A DNA stretch of 64,000 nucleotides from contig CABFPE010000199.1 of assembly GCA_900660155.1 (NCBI GenBank), positions 1,073,678-1,137,677 of the forward strand, in the 5' to 3' direction. This stretch comes from Hofstenia miamia. Taxonomy: Eukaryota > Xenacoelomorpha > Acoela > Hofsteniidae. The position numbers and the translations under genes are program-made. Under the pieces are notes generated by a model that was given only the letters and a program-made list of their open reading frames with translations, ran no database searches and was not told the DNA's origin. Of the stretch, positions 1 to 10,920 are shown piece by piece. Positions within the stretch are counted from its first letter, which is position 1. Every line of letters starts with the position of its first letter.

Positions 1-388
1 ATTTATGAATGGGCATGGAAATGGGCAAAGTGCACAGAGTAATTTCATTTAAACAGAATAAACTTTTAGAAAAATACATTGACCATAACACTAACATGCA
101 TTTAAAAGCAAAAAATACTTTTGAAAAAGATTTTTACAAAGTTTTTAATAATGCTTTCTTTGGAAAAACTTGTGAAAATATTAGAGGATGGATTAATGTA
201 AAAATGTTTAATAAAACTGAGACTACTGAAAAATTAATTAAGGAACAAAGCAAATTAGAATTTAAAACGCATTCTGATTTTGATGATTTTCTAGTATATC
301 ATTACAATCAAACAAAATTGAAGTTTGATAAACCAATATATCTTGGATTTTCTATTTTAGAACTTTCAAAATTGCTAATGTATGAAAC

Positions 389-1101
389 TTATTATGATGT
401 CTTACAAGTATGGTGAAAATCATATAACTTTAAATTATATGGATACAGACAGTTTCATTTTAAATATAAAAACTAAAGATATAGTTAATGATTTGAAACC
501 ACTTAATGACAATTACGAATTATTTCATTTTAGTAATTTTTATAAGAATCATGAATTACACTGGTATCTCAAAATTTTGCAATTTCATTAAATTTTAACA
601 TTTTTTAGTACTCATCAAACTAAGCTCTTTAACAAGTTTTTTTAGAAATTTTAAATTTTTTTCAAAAAAAGATATTATTCAACAAAATTAAATAAGGAAG
701 CAATTATAACATTTGTTGTAGGCATTAATAAATGATTATGATGTCTTACAAGTATGGTGAAAAACATATAACTTTAAATTATATGGATACAGACAGTTTC
801 ATTTTCAATATAAAAACTAAAGATATAGTTAATGATTTGAAGCCACTTAATGACGATTACGAATTATTTCATTTTAGTAATTTTTATAAGAATCATGAAT
901 TACACTGGTATCTCAAAATTTTGCAATTTCTTTAAATTCTAACATTTTTTAGTACTCATCAAACTAAGCTCTTTAACAATTTTTTTTAGAAATTTTAAAT
1001 TTTTTTCAAAAAAAGATATTGACATTAAAAGAATTAATGTATTATTCAACAAAATTAAATAAGGAAGCAATTATAACATTTGTTGTAGGCATTAATAAAT
1101 G
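389..1101 (+). repeat. Tandem duplication (two units of about 350 bp)
   Basis: Sequence at 389-733 recurs at 735-1101 with few differences. Both units begin with the YMDTDSF-coding segment of the Polinton polymerase and end in the same AT-rich stretch (ending in cattaataaatg). The copies are close enough to be a fairly recent local duplication inside the fossil. An assembly duplication cannot be excluded. Confidence 0.8.
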
Positions 1102-1263
1102 GACAACTTAGCTTCAACAACGAAAATAATCATTTTAATTATATATTAGTCACCATCAGACAACGTTTTTATTTTCCTGTGACTCATGGTACTACTATTC
1201 TCTGGTCACATAATGAGTAATGTAGTTTATGCTTTGTTCTAAAGGCAAACAAAATAAAAGATA

Positions 1264-2300
1264 CAAATGCACAGATGCTGCGGTTTATTATTTCATTTTT
1301 ATAAAGCAAATCCTGATTCTTTTGGTTTTGTTTGTGCTAGGTTTATCCAAGGTAAAAAATTCCAATTTAGCGCAGAATTAAAAAAAGTATTGGGATTTCT
1401 TTAAATCATCATCTACAGATTGTGAGAAAAATTTTACCCCATCGTTTATTTGTTCTACTTGTTAAAGGAGTTCTTATCAGCTATTTGGATTTGGACAGAA
1501 TGCACCAGTCACAGCTTCAGAGAATGCTACTTTTGCTCAATTGCCAAAACACCTTTCAATAAAAATTTTAAGTATTTCAGCAGTACAAATTGCAAAATTC
1601 CAATAGTTGATTCTTTGACTAGTCAGGGGCCTGATCAGGAAAATTCTTCAAAACCAGACAGCTCCACTGATGATATTATTTTTGACAATTCTGATGATGT
1701 TTTATGGCAAATGGAGGCTGATCACAACTTTTTTAATTGGAATGAAGATTTTGTTAATGATTTCTGGAGAGAACTAAAATTAAAAAAGATCATGTTAAGT
1801 CATTGTTAAGAATTTGGACAATGAAAGTGCATGCTTTTCATATTTGCAAAGGAAATTCCCAAAAGCGCTGCAAAACTAGAAAACGGTGTTTTCAATGGAC
1901 CAGAAATTAGAAGTCTCTATAATGATGAACAATTCCGCCTTCCCATGGATCCGCTACAGCAAGATGCTTGAGATTCATTCCGTTCTGTTGTTTTGGTCAA
2001 AATGTCTGTTTTGACTGGAAAGAAAGAATAAATCATATGATACATTCTTACAAAAATCTTGGTGTGCGGCGAATGACAATAAAGATGCTTTTGCTCTTTA
2101 AGCATCGAGAGCAATTTTTAAAATATATTGGCTTTTTTTCCTAAAAGCATGGTGAAAGAATACATCAACAAATGATAAATTTTGAGCAGCGCTTTGATGC
2201 ATCTTGGACAAAAAAGATGCTGTGTGATTATATTTGGTCTTCAAAAATGAGTTAGTCCATTGGTTTATAAGTATTAGATTTTTTAAAAATTTCTGCTTAA
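1264..2300 (+). mobile_element. Fragment of an unnamed transposon-like gene family
   Basis: This stretch separates the two parts of the Polinton polymerase. Around 1880-2250 the plus strand carries words (GPEIRSLYNDEQF, then KHGERIHQQM and MLCDYIWSSK) that I recall from a highly repeated, uncharacterised protein family in aphid, hydra and other invertebrate genomes, whose core reads HGERFHQDI followed by ADYCW. The relation is from memory. Function is unknown and the copy is decayed. It may be an insertion into the Polinton or a separate neighbour. Confidence 0.4.
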
Positions 2301-2835
2301 TCAAACTCAAAAATCGTTTGAATTTGTAACTAGTGCTTATAAATTAATTAAATTGCTTGTATCTTCTAAAGTAGATAATAGAAATTCTTTAAATTATGCA
2401 TGGGGCTATATTTTGTATCCGAATTAACTTCTGAAAATTTGAAGAAATGGCGACAAAAAAATATTTTTTGATATACCTGTGGTATTCAATGAAAGATTTA
2501 AAAAGATTCCTGGATATTTTAAGATAGAAACTCCTGAAAGTATTTATATAGATGAGTTTGTTGCTTTGAAGAGTAAAATGTATTCATATAAAGTTAATGA
2601 TAAAAGTAAAAACACTGAAAGGAATAACAAAAGTTGAGAAAGAAAAGTTAACTTTTAAATTTTATAAAAATTGTTTAGAAACAAATAAAGTTGATGATTC
2701 AAACAATTATACATTGAGAAATAAAAAACACAAAATATGTTTAATCAACACTGAGAAGACTTCTCTCTCACCATTTGATAATAAAAGATATTACTTAAAT
2801 AATAATGAGAGTTTTCCATATGGCTTCCTTTAAAT

Positions 2836-3428
2836 ATGTATAATGTAAATTCGAAGTTATAAACAGTCCAGTTGTTTATTTTTTTGTATAAGTGGATATT
2901 TTCCACCACATAGAAGAATACTGTGATTCCTTAAAGAAAAACCCTGTGTTAGGAAATTTAACAGGCTTTATATTTTGTTTAAAAAATAGATTATAAAATT
3001 AGGTTTAATCAATTTAAAACATAATAAATATAATCAAAACAATTAAAGGGTACACTTATTTATATTATGCAAGGACTAAAATTTATAAAATAAATAAATA
3101 TAATTTCACTAAAAAATTTACAGTACATATCTATACAAGCAACAACAACTTTAAAGGCAATATTTGGTAAATTTCAGAATATTAAAAATTTAGAAATTAT
3201 GGCGTAAGCCACTTCAAAGTCGGGATTTTGTAAATTTCAGAATATTAGAAATTTAGAAATTACAGTGTAAGCATTTTATTAAAAAGAATTGATTAAGCAC
3301 ATGCTCCTTTCATTCTCAAATCTTGTCTAGCCTACCAACGTCTATTGGTGATTAATTTTGAAAAGAAAATTTCAATAAAAGAAATATTAGATAAATTTGA
3401 TCAAGAAATTGGATTAATTGGACTGGGG
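2836..3428. other. Gap between repeats, nothing recognised
   Basis: AT-rich sequence with short internal duplications: the phrase tttcagaatattaaaaatttagaaatta recurs in altered form near 3173 and 3236. No coding signal was seen on either strand. Confidence 0.5.
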
Positions 3429-3867
3429 TTAGGGTGCATCAAAAGCCCCATGATTTTAAAGAAATTGACATAAAATCTTCATTGGGTGATTTTATTGTGC
3501 CACTTGGTCTAAAAACATTATATTTTAAGTTTCAGAAAATTTGAAGGTCATGTAGGGGGTCAACCTCAAGCTTGAAGATGACGTCATGAAAAATACCCCA
3601 AATTTTGCTTTTTTCATAAAAAAACGGTATATTTTCAAAATTAATATAGAAATTTTGAACTAAAATTACATAATTTGGTGTGTTAAGCCATTAATACGAT
3701 TTTTTGAATTTATCAAGAGTAGCTAGCTAACTAACATATGAATAATCAATGATGACGTCATCAAAAATAACTTCAAATTTGCCTTTTTCATTAAAAAACG
3801 ACCTGTTTTGATATTAAACATAGAATGTTTGAACTCAAATTACATAATTAAGTGTGTTTTGCTCATC
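3429..3867 (+). repeat. Extra copy of a long terminal inverted repeat
   Basis: A solo copy of the end of the element at 3891-6429. It starts with ttagggtgcatcaaa and runs through the inner TIR to gctcatc, where a single N and a TA run follow. It lacks the internal deletion of the adjacent left TIR and so matches the right TIR (6003-6429, inverted) over nearly its full length. Confidence 0.75.
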
Positions 3868-3890
3868 NTATATATATATATATATATATA

Positions 3891-6429
3891 TTAGGGTGCA
3901 TCAAACGCCCCATGATCTTAAAGAAATTGACGTAAACCTTCATTGGGTAATTTTATTGTGCCACTTGGTCTAAAAACATTTTATTTTAAGTTTCAGAAAA
4001 TTTGAAGATGACTTCATCAAAAATACCTTCAAATTTGCCTTTTCAATGAAAAACGACCTGTTTCGATATTAAACATAGAATGTTTGAACTCAAATTACAT
4101 AATTAAGTGTGTTTTGCTCATCAGTACAAATACTAAATGTATCATGAGTGTGTACTGGCTTCTTAATATATTGAAAATGAGTGATGACGTCATCACATTA
4201 TTGTTTATTTGCACTACGTTTTTGACCCAATATATGAGTCATGATTCGGTGATTTGTCTATGAATTAATGGGGTTGTGATACATAGTTGACTATTTCACG
4301 TGATAAATTATAAATTCAATTTTTAAAGTACACACCTAGATTTGGATTATGAATTAATCAATTTATACAGACAACAAAATTGATGCATCGTAGGTAAAGA
4401 AAAATTTTTAAAATCGCAAGTGCTTCAAAAATAACTAGGTGTGAAAGCTGGATATTTGGCTTTGGCACCAAAGTTACCCAGTCCAATTCTGAAATCACTG
4501 GTATATGCTTACCAAGAAATGAACAAGTTATTCGCTGTTATAGATATTACCAGTTAGAAAACTAAACAATTATTTACAAAGTATGATGTTGCTTAAATCA
4601 TTCTAGCCAAAATTTTGCCATTTTTTGAAAAGGCGAACATACCTATGGTATCATATGATAGGGCAGTTAGGAAAAATATCGAATTAGCAGATAGAAATGC
4701 TAAGTTAAGAAAAACTCCTGTAAAAAGAAGATCCTCAGCCATTATGTTAAAAAGACTTGATGAAAATGGAGTCATGTTCAAAAAGACATTTCCACTATGG
4801 AAACCAGATTCTGAAAGTCTTCTTAATGATGAAGACAAGAGGTTTCTGATTTCAATGAAAACGGATTGGATTGCAATGTTTGGTGCCCATCAGCCCATGG
4901 CACAAAACTGGCAGGCATTATTGAGAGATGACAAGAAAGAAAAGAGTCAGAAGCAAAAAGAAAAAGATGGATGGGTAAAGTCATCTATGTTTTAAAAATA
5001 GTTGTTAGAAAATTATATCAAAACTTTACCACAGGGAACAATAACGTCCACACATAAAGTACCAAAGTTGCGTAGATTTGCCAATTTTGCAAGTCTTCTT
5101 TGGTTCAAGTGGTGGGCAACTTGCGTTTCTCCACTTCAAACGCCTTGGAATGATTTAAAACTCTATCATAACTTATTGGACTACGATAAAATCGATTCAA
5201 AAGTATCGAAAAGTGCTCTCGCTGCATTTGATCAACATTTATGGTACGTGACTGCTGAAATGCTGTTGATGTCCTTGTTCAGCAGTCAAGTAACTAATGA
5301 TATTCGCCAGAAGATGGCACAAAACCTGATTGATTGCCGGCCTGATGAAGAAACGATTCAGTTCTGGATACGGCAAACCCACTTTTCCAAAAGTGGATAA
5401 AAACAACTCTCTCTGATTTAATAGGAGTCGACTCTTGGTACATGTTCAAGTTGCTCAGACTGGGTAGTGACTTTCTTTCACTTCCTGTTACTGAATGGGA
5501 TACAAGTGTATCATACAATGTAGCAATGCCTAAAGTGAAATCACTGAATATTGTGAATGATGCTGCAGAAAGAAATGTAAAACTTAGCAAAGATTTTCTC
5601 TGCAGTTTGAAAATAGAGGCTCGTTACCAAAACACTCTTCAAGTAGTTGAATCTAATAGAAAGGAAATTCCGAGTCTAAGACGTGGTAAAAAAATGATTA
5701 TCTTACCTGCTGTTTGTTGACTGTTGATACTCAAACTTCAATCAAGTTTTATAAATGATTGTTTGTTAAATAAGGTTATTCAATTTGATTCATAAATGAT
5801 TACATGTTACATTGTAACTTACCTGTTAATATTATTTATCTTCATAATGATGTTATATCTCTAATATCCAATTATTTTGAATTTTAAAAGGTTTCTAAAC
5901 TGGTTTTTAATTTTATATTGTTCCAGTAATGATCGCTTATATGGTTGGTTAATTTAAATTGTCATCAACATTCCATTAAATAATATCAATATTTAGAAAA
6001 TTTGATGCATTTAGTATTTGTACTGATCGTTCAAAAATTCTATGTTTAATATCAAAATAGGTAATTTTTCAATAAAAAAAGCAAATTTGAAGGTATTTTC
6101 GATGACGTCATTGTTAATTATTTATATGTTATTTAGCTAGCTACTCTTGATAAATTCAAGAAATCGTATTAATGGCTTAACATACCAAATTATGTAAATT
6201 TAGTTCAAAATTTCTATATTAATTTTGAAAATATACCGCTTTTTTCATGAAAAAAGCTAAATTTGGGGTATTTTTGATGACGTAATCTTCAAGCTTGAGA
6301 TTGACCCCCTACATGACCTTCAAATTTTGTGAAACTTAAAATAAAATGTTTTTAGACCAAGTGGCACAATAAAATCGCCCAATGACATTGATTTTACAAT
6401 ATGAGGGCCTTTGATTTGATGCACCCTAA
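3891..6429 (+). mobile_element. Unnamed DNA-transposon-like element with long TIRs
   Basis: A 2.5-kb element bounded by inverted repeats that start TTAGGGTGCATCAAA. The right TIR is about 427 bp (6003-6429). The left TIR (3891-4142) is an internally deleted version. Both outer ends abut TA microsatellites, so the target site was TA-like. The interior carries one decayed gene in plus orientation (4440-5720). The architecture is that of a cut-and-paste DNA transposon, but I cannot assign a superfamily. Long TIRs of this size occur in several superfamilies. Confidence 0.65.
4440..5720 (+). pseudogene. Broken gene inside the long-TIR element
   Basis: Remains of one protein of at least 400 residues. 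Frame 1 runs from about 4591 to 4993, meets two close stop codons (4993 and 4999), and continues open from 5002 to 5398. The C-terminal part lies in another frame at 5442-5720, so there is at least one frameshift. Readable words include KVPKLRRFANFASLLWFKWW, FDQHLWYVTAEMLLMSLFS and VKSLNIVNDAAERNVKLSKD. I recall the pattern HLWYLT..E..PL..F followed later by ND.AER...L from a large uncharacterised, repeated protein family of arthropod and cnidarian genomes. That supports a transposon-borne gene, perhaps the transposase, but the catalytic region is not identified. The opposite-strand frame at 4593-4838 is a shadow. Confidence 0.55.
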
Positions 6430-6450
6430 TATATATATATATATATATAT
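6430..6450. repeat. TA microsatellite at the element's right border
   Basis: About ten TA units directly abut the right end of the long-TIR element. A similar run (3869-3890) abuts its left end. Confidence 0.9.
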
Positions 6451-7540
6451 TCAAGATTAAATTCTCTAGATTAAATTTTCTTAATGTTAAACACAATTTC
6501 TCTTAATATTATTACACTAACTGATTACCAAGTAAAAATACACAATCTAGTAAAACTCAATTTATGACAATAAAAGATGATGTTGAAAAAATACATTTTT
6601 CTCAATCCTTAATTTCCCTAGTATTTTCTTCCTAACTAAACACAGTTTTTGCTGATTTTCAAATAACACAAGAATTTTTTTTTCAATTTAGAATGCTAGT
6701 AATTGCGGATCCCAGCCGCCAGTAGCCAGTTCCATCTGTGTCATTGACTACATACCTACTCAAATGCCTCATACGCAAAGTCTTACTTAAAGCCTTCATT
6801 TAGAAAATTCTTTGGAATATGTTTGGAATTATTTCTAAGAAAAACAAATTCCTCAGCAAAAGATGCTAATACATGTACATTTATGGATACTGAAATGCTT
6901 AAAAAAGATGAAAAGTGAGAATTAATTGTGATTTATGCAAGATGCAAAAATTATCTAATCATTACGCTGTATTCTACGGTTGAATTGGCGTGATTCACGT
7001 GTTTCTTAGAAATAGACCGCTCCTTAATCGTGATTACATCTTATGTGTTACTTAGATTTATTTCTTTCTAGTGAGCAATTGAAATTCAGTGATAAAAAGT
7101 ACTATCTGTGTAAATTCTTTATTCATTCATGAACGACTCTGTCTCAACTAAGGTTCTATGGACCTTCAATGTCATGACATGTACTGGTCCCAATCTGAAC
7201 TAAACATTTCAAAGGAATTGTGACTAAAGTAAGAATGTGCCCATAATTGATGAATAATATTCTCATTTTTTGCCAAAGTAAATGTTATGCCGTGAGACTA
7301 CATTTTGGATCATGGGAACAAAAAAATTCGTGAGACCGATATGGAACAGAATTAGGCTCAAATCCAATTAGACTAAATGTGCCTGGGTCCAATGAAATTA
7401 TTGTCCGCCGAAACCCTAGTCTCAACACATGAAAACATTGCGGCTCTGCTGAATGCTGCTGAAAGCATTAAGAGAGCAATTTTAGCTTACAGACATGTAA
7501 AGACATTCATATTAGTCTGTGCACGGCCACGGCTATAAAT
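6451..7540. other. Non-coding stretch before the satellite
   Basis: No gene seen. At 6706-6736 a GC-richer segment (cagttccatctgtg) resembles the right end of the hAT elements elsewhere in this window (ccatctctg), but no matching left end lies upstream. Confidence 0.5.
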
Positions 7541-9050
7541 AAAAATTTGTAGCCAGCCAAGGAACTCCAGCCGCAAAACACTAATTCATACTTTATTGTA
7601 AGCATACGTTTTGCGATAAATATAATTGAAATATTTTAACCTTAAACAGCCTGGTTTCTTTTAAATAAAAATTTGTAGCCAGCCAAGGAACTCCAGCCGC
7701 AAAACACTAATTCATACTTTATTGTAAGCATACGTTTTGCGATAAATATAATTGAAATATTTTAACCTTAAACAGCCTGGTTTCTTTTAAATAAAAATTT
7801 GTAGCCAGCCAAGGAACTCCAGCCGCAAAACACTAATTCATACTTTATTGTAAGCATACGTTTTGCGATAAATATAATTGAAATATTTTAACCTTAAACA
7901 GCCTGGTTTCTTTTAAATAAAAATTTGTAGCCAGCCAAGGAACTCCAGCCGCAAAACACTAATTCATACTTTATTGTAAGCATACGTTTTGCGATAAATA
8001 TAATTGAAATATTTTAACCTTAAACAGCCTGGTTTCTTTTAAATAAAAATTTGTAGCCAGCCAAGGAACTCCAGCCGCAAAACACTAATTCATACTTTAT
8101 TGTAAGCATACGTTTTGCGATAAATATAATTGAAATATTTTAACCTTAAACAGCCTGGTTTCTTTTAAATAAAAATTTGTAGCCAGCCAAGGAACTCCAG
8201 CCGCAAAACACTAATTCATACTTTATTGTAAGCATACGTTTTGCGATAAATATAATTGAAATATTTTAACCTTAAACAGCCTGGTTTCTTTTAAATAAAA
8301 ATTTGTAGCCAGCCAAGGAACTCCAGCCGCAAAACACTAATTCATACTTTATTGTAAGCATACGTTTTGCGATAAATATAATTGAAATATTTTAACCTTA
8401 AACAGCCTGGTTTCTTTTAAATAAAAATTTGTAGCCAGCCAAGGAACTCCAGCCGCAAAACACTAATTCATACTTTATTGTAAGCATACGTTTTGCGATA
8501 AATATAATTGAAATATTTTAACCTTAAACAGCCTGGTTTCTTTTAAATAAAAATTTGTAGCCAGCCAAGGAACTCCAGCCGCAAAACACTAATTCATACT
8601 TTATTGTAAGCATACGTTTTGCGATAAATATAATTGAAATATTTTAACCTTAAACAGCCTGGTTTCTTTTAAATAAAAATTTGTAGCCAGCCAAGGAACT
8701 CCAGCCGCAAAACACTAATTCATACTTTATTGTAAGCATACGTTTTGCGATAAATATAATTGAAATATTTTAACCTTAAACAGCCTGGTTTCTTTTAAAT
8801 AAAAATTTGTAGCCAGCCAAGGAACTCCAGCCGCAAAACACTAATTCATACTTTATTGTAAGCATACGTTTTGCGATAAATATAATTGAAATATTTTAAC
8901 CTTAAACAGCCTGGTTTCTTTTAAATAAAAATTTGTAGCCAGCCAAGGAACTCCAGCCGCAAAACACTAATTCATACTTTATTGTAAGCATATGTTTTGT
9001 GATAAATATAATTGAAATATTTTAACCTTAAACAGCCTGGTTTCTTTTAA
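7541..9050. repeat. Satellite array: 12 units of 126 bp
   Basis: Twelve head-to-tail copies with a period of exactly 126 bp (units begin at 7541, 7667, 7793 and so on to 8927). Each begins aaaaatttgtagccagcc and ends ctggtttcttttaaat. The first eleven look identical by eye. Only the last shows changes (catatgttttgtgat in place of catacgttttgcgat). Near-identity of inner units with a divergent edge unit is what unequal exchange produces. No open frame crosses the units. Confidence 0.95.
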
Positions 9051-9195
9051 GAAGACACAATTTTACCGAATTTTCATAAACATTTCAAACAATTTGGAGA
9101 TCGTGAGTTATGGACACAAATTTAAGAGAATATGCTTAAATATAATATTGATAATTTTGCTGAAGTACTTGAAAAACTATTTTTCTTTATAACTT

Positions 9196-9682
9196 AAATT
9201 CTCTCCACACCTAATGTTAAAGTAATTTTTATGTTTAAGGCCAATGCGAGCAACAGTGAACATTAATTGTTCCTCTATATGTAGATAGACCCTCAAATCC
9301 ATTCCGTATTTTCGTGCGCAAAGTCAAATGTTGGACACGCCTCAATTTGATAGAGATCAGGCGCGATTTTTCTTTAAAATTCCGATTTTTTAAAAAATTC
9401 AAATTCTCTCCATACCTAATGTTTGAGTAGTTATGTTTAAGGCCCATGGGAGCAGCAATGAACATTGTCGGGTGCAAAATCAAATGTCACGACCCGCCTC
9501 AATTTGATAGAGATCAGGTGCGATTTTCCTTTAAAATTCCGATTTTTTAAAAAATTTAAATTCTCTCCATACCTATTGTTTGAGTAGTTATGTTTAAGGC
9601 CCATGGGAGCAGCAATGAACATTGTCAGGTGCAAAATCAAATGTCACGACCCGCCTCAATTTAATAGCGATCAGACACGATT
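9196..9682. repeat. Second tandem array, three diverged units
   Basis: Three copies start at 9196, 9401 and 9558 with the phrase aaattctctccatacc. The last spacing is 157 bp. The first unit is 205 bp because it carries extra sequence. Copies share gagcagcaatgaacattgt and cgcctcaatttgatag. The short minus-strand open frames here are by-products of the repeat. Confidence 0.85.
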
Positions 9683-10920
9683 TTGAAATGAAAATGAAAG
9701 AGAAGACACTCCTCTATCCCGCGGTGCTTTTTTTCAAGAACGATGCAAAATTTTTAAAAGTTTCTAGACTTTTTAAATATAATAAGTAATAATTTGCAGT
9801 GACCTGGCACTACTGTTTTGCGAGCCTGTCCTGGACCGACCAACAGAAGGGCCGGTGAGCGTACATTAATTCTCCATATCACCAAGCATATATAATATAT
9901 TATAATCAAAGATCGACGCGGGTGCTGGTTTACCCGCGCGGGTTGCAGCTTTATCGACCGCGCGAATGCGGTGCAGTGAGGGTACTGAATTTCAAACAAA
10001 AATATTTTGTTACATGTGTGTTAATACTGTAAAAAAATTAAAATGACATTGTAGGGCGTAGGCTTATAGGACATATTATTATAATACTTTATGCATTTGA
10101 TGTAGTTTTTTAGTCCATAGGCGACATTTCGAAAAAGCGGGTTTGTTGTGGGTGATTTTTTCTAATAGACGTGTAGGTGCGGTGTGGTTGCGGGCCCACT
10201 CATTGCGGGTGCAGTGCAATGCAGTTATAAAAAATTATACCAACGTCCGTCTATGATTAATAAATATTGTCTTCATGTCACATATTAATGTATTTATATA
10301 CTAATATTCGCGTTGAAATTGTTAATTTCATATTGTGAAGATATATCTCGACGGTCCATACTTACTTGCGTTTTTTGGATATGTAATCGTTGTATCTAGG
10401 GTACAAGAGGAACTGTTTAAATACCTTTTTATTCATCACCTTTAGCAATCTCTAAAGCATTCCAACTATTTTAAGCTTTCCGATTATGTTTAATTAATTC
10501 TTCCACTCACGTATTCAATCTGGAATAAATCACATTGAAAATGGAAAGCAAATTGTACTAAGCGAAGGGAGGATAATTTAATTGAAATGTAGCAGTTGTT
10601 TCAATTCTGCTATTCCATCTTATGTAGTATTTCTTAAATAATCAAAGACTTTTAACAAAAAATTATGAAAACATATCAAGGCGTTTTCCATGAATGAAGA
10701 TGATATAATTGGACCAAGCTTAGGGATCTTATGATCATGAAGATTGAGCTTAATTTTGATATGTTTGGTTTATCTTGATTCATGAACAGTTCAACTTAGT
10801 AGCTTCTAGGTATATCTGAGTGTTGATCAGCCCAAATATATATAAACTCCAGTACTGTGCTTACTATATATATGCCTGTTTTCTGAACTCTATATGATTG
10901 ATCTTTGATTGAACTAACAA
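9683..10920. other. Non-coding, with GC-rich blocks of possible hAT origin
   Basis: No gene seen. Two GC-rich blocks stand out from the AT-rich background: 9905-9985 (gacgcgggtgctgg, acccgcgcgggttgcag) and 10135-10256 (gtgcggtgtggttgcgggccc, ending acgtccgtctatgatta). The outer edges taatcaaagatcgacg and, inverted, taatcatagacggacg resemble imperfect inverted repeats. This could be a 350-bp non-autonomous element, but no clean target duplication was found. Confidence 0.35.

Larger units (their letters stand above)
1..2835 (+). mobile_element. Polinton/Maverick fossil: protein-primed DNA polymerase B remains
   Basis: A fossil of a Polinton (Maverick) element, truncated by the window start. 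Its recognisable part is the family B, protein-primed DNA polymerase. The first 590 bases encode the palm-region words typical of Polinton polymerases (FYKVFNNAFFGKTCENIRG, then YMDTDSF). The C-terminal part lies at about 2490-2835 (GYFKIETP, KSKMYSYK, LKGITK, FDNKRYYL). The two parts are separated by about 1.9 kb holding a tandem repeat (389-1101) and a fragment of a different repeat-like gene. The element is clearly broken, with several breaks, and looks old. No capsid, integrase or terminal repeat is visible here. The family assignment rests on recalled polymerase motifs and is fairly secure. Confidence 0.75.

Noticed and set aside
4593-4838. Minus-strand open frame of 81 codons
   Set aside because: Shadow of the plus-strand gene in the long-TIR element.
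9235-9640. Two similar minus-strand open frames of 67-82 codons
   Set aside because: They repeat because the DNA is a tandem array; no protein motif, and the array drifts without regard to frame.
9905-10256. GC-rich blocks that could be a complete hAT-type MITE
   Set aside because: The inverted ends are imperfect and no direct target duplication was found; noted only within the spacer.
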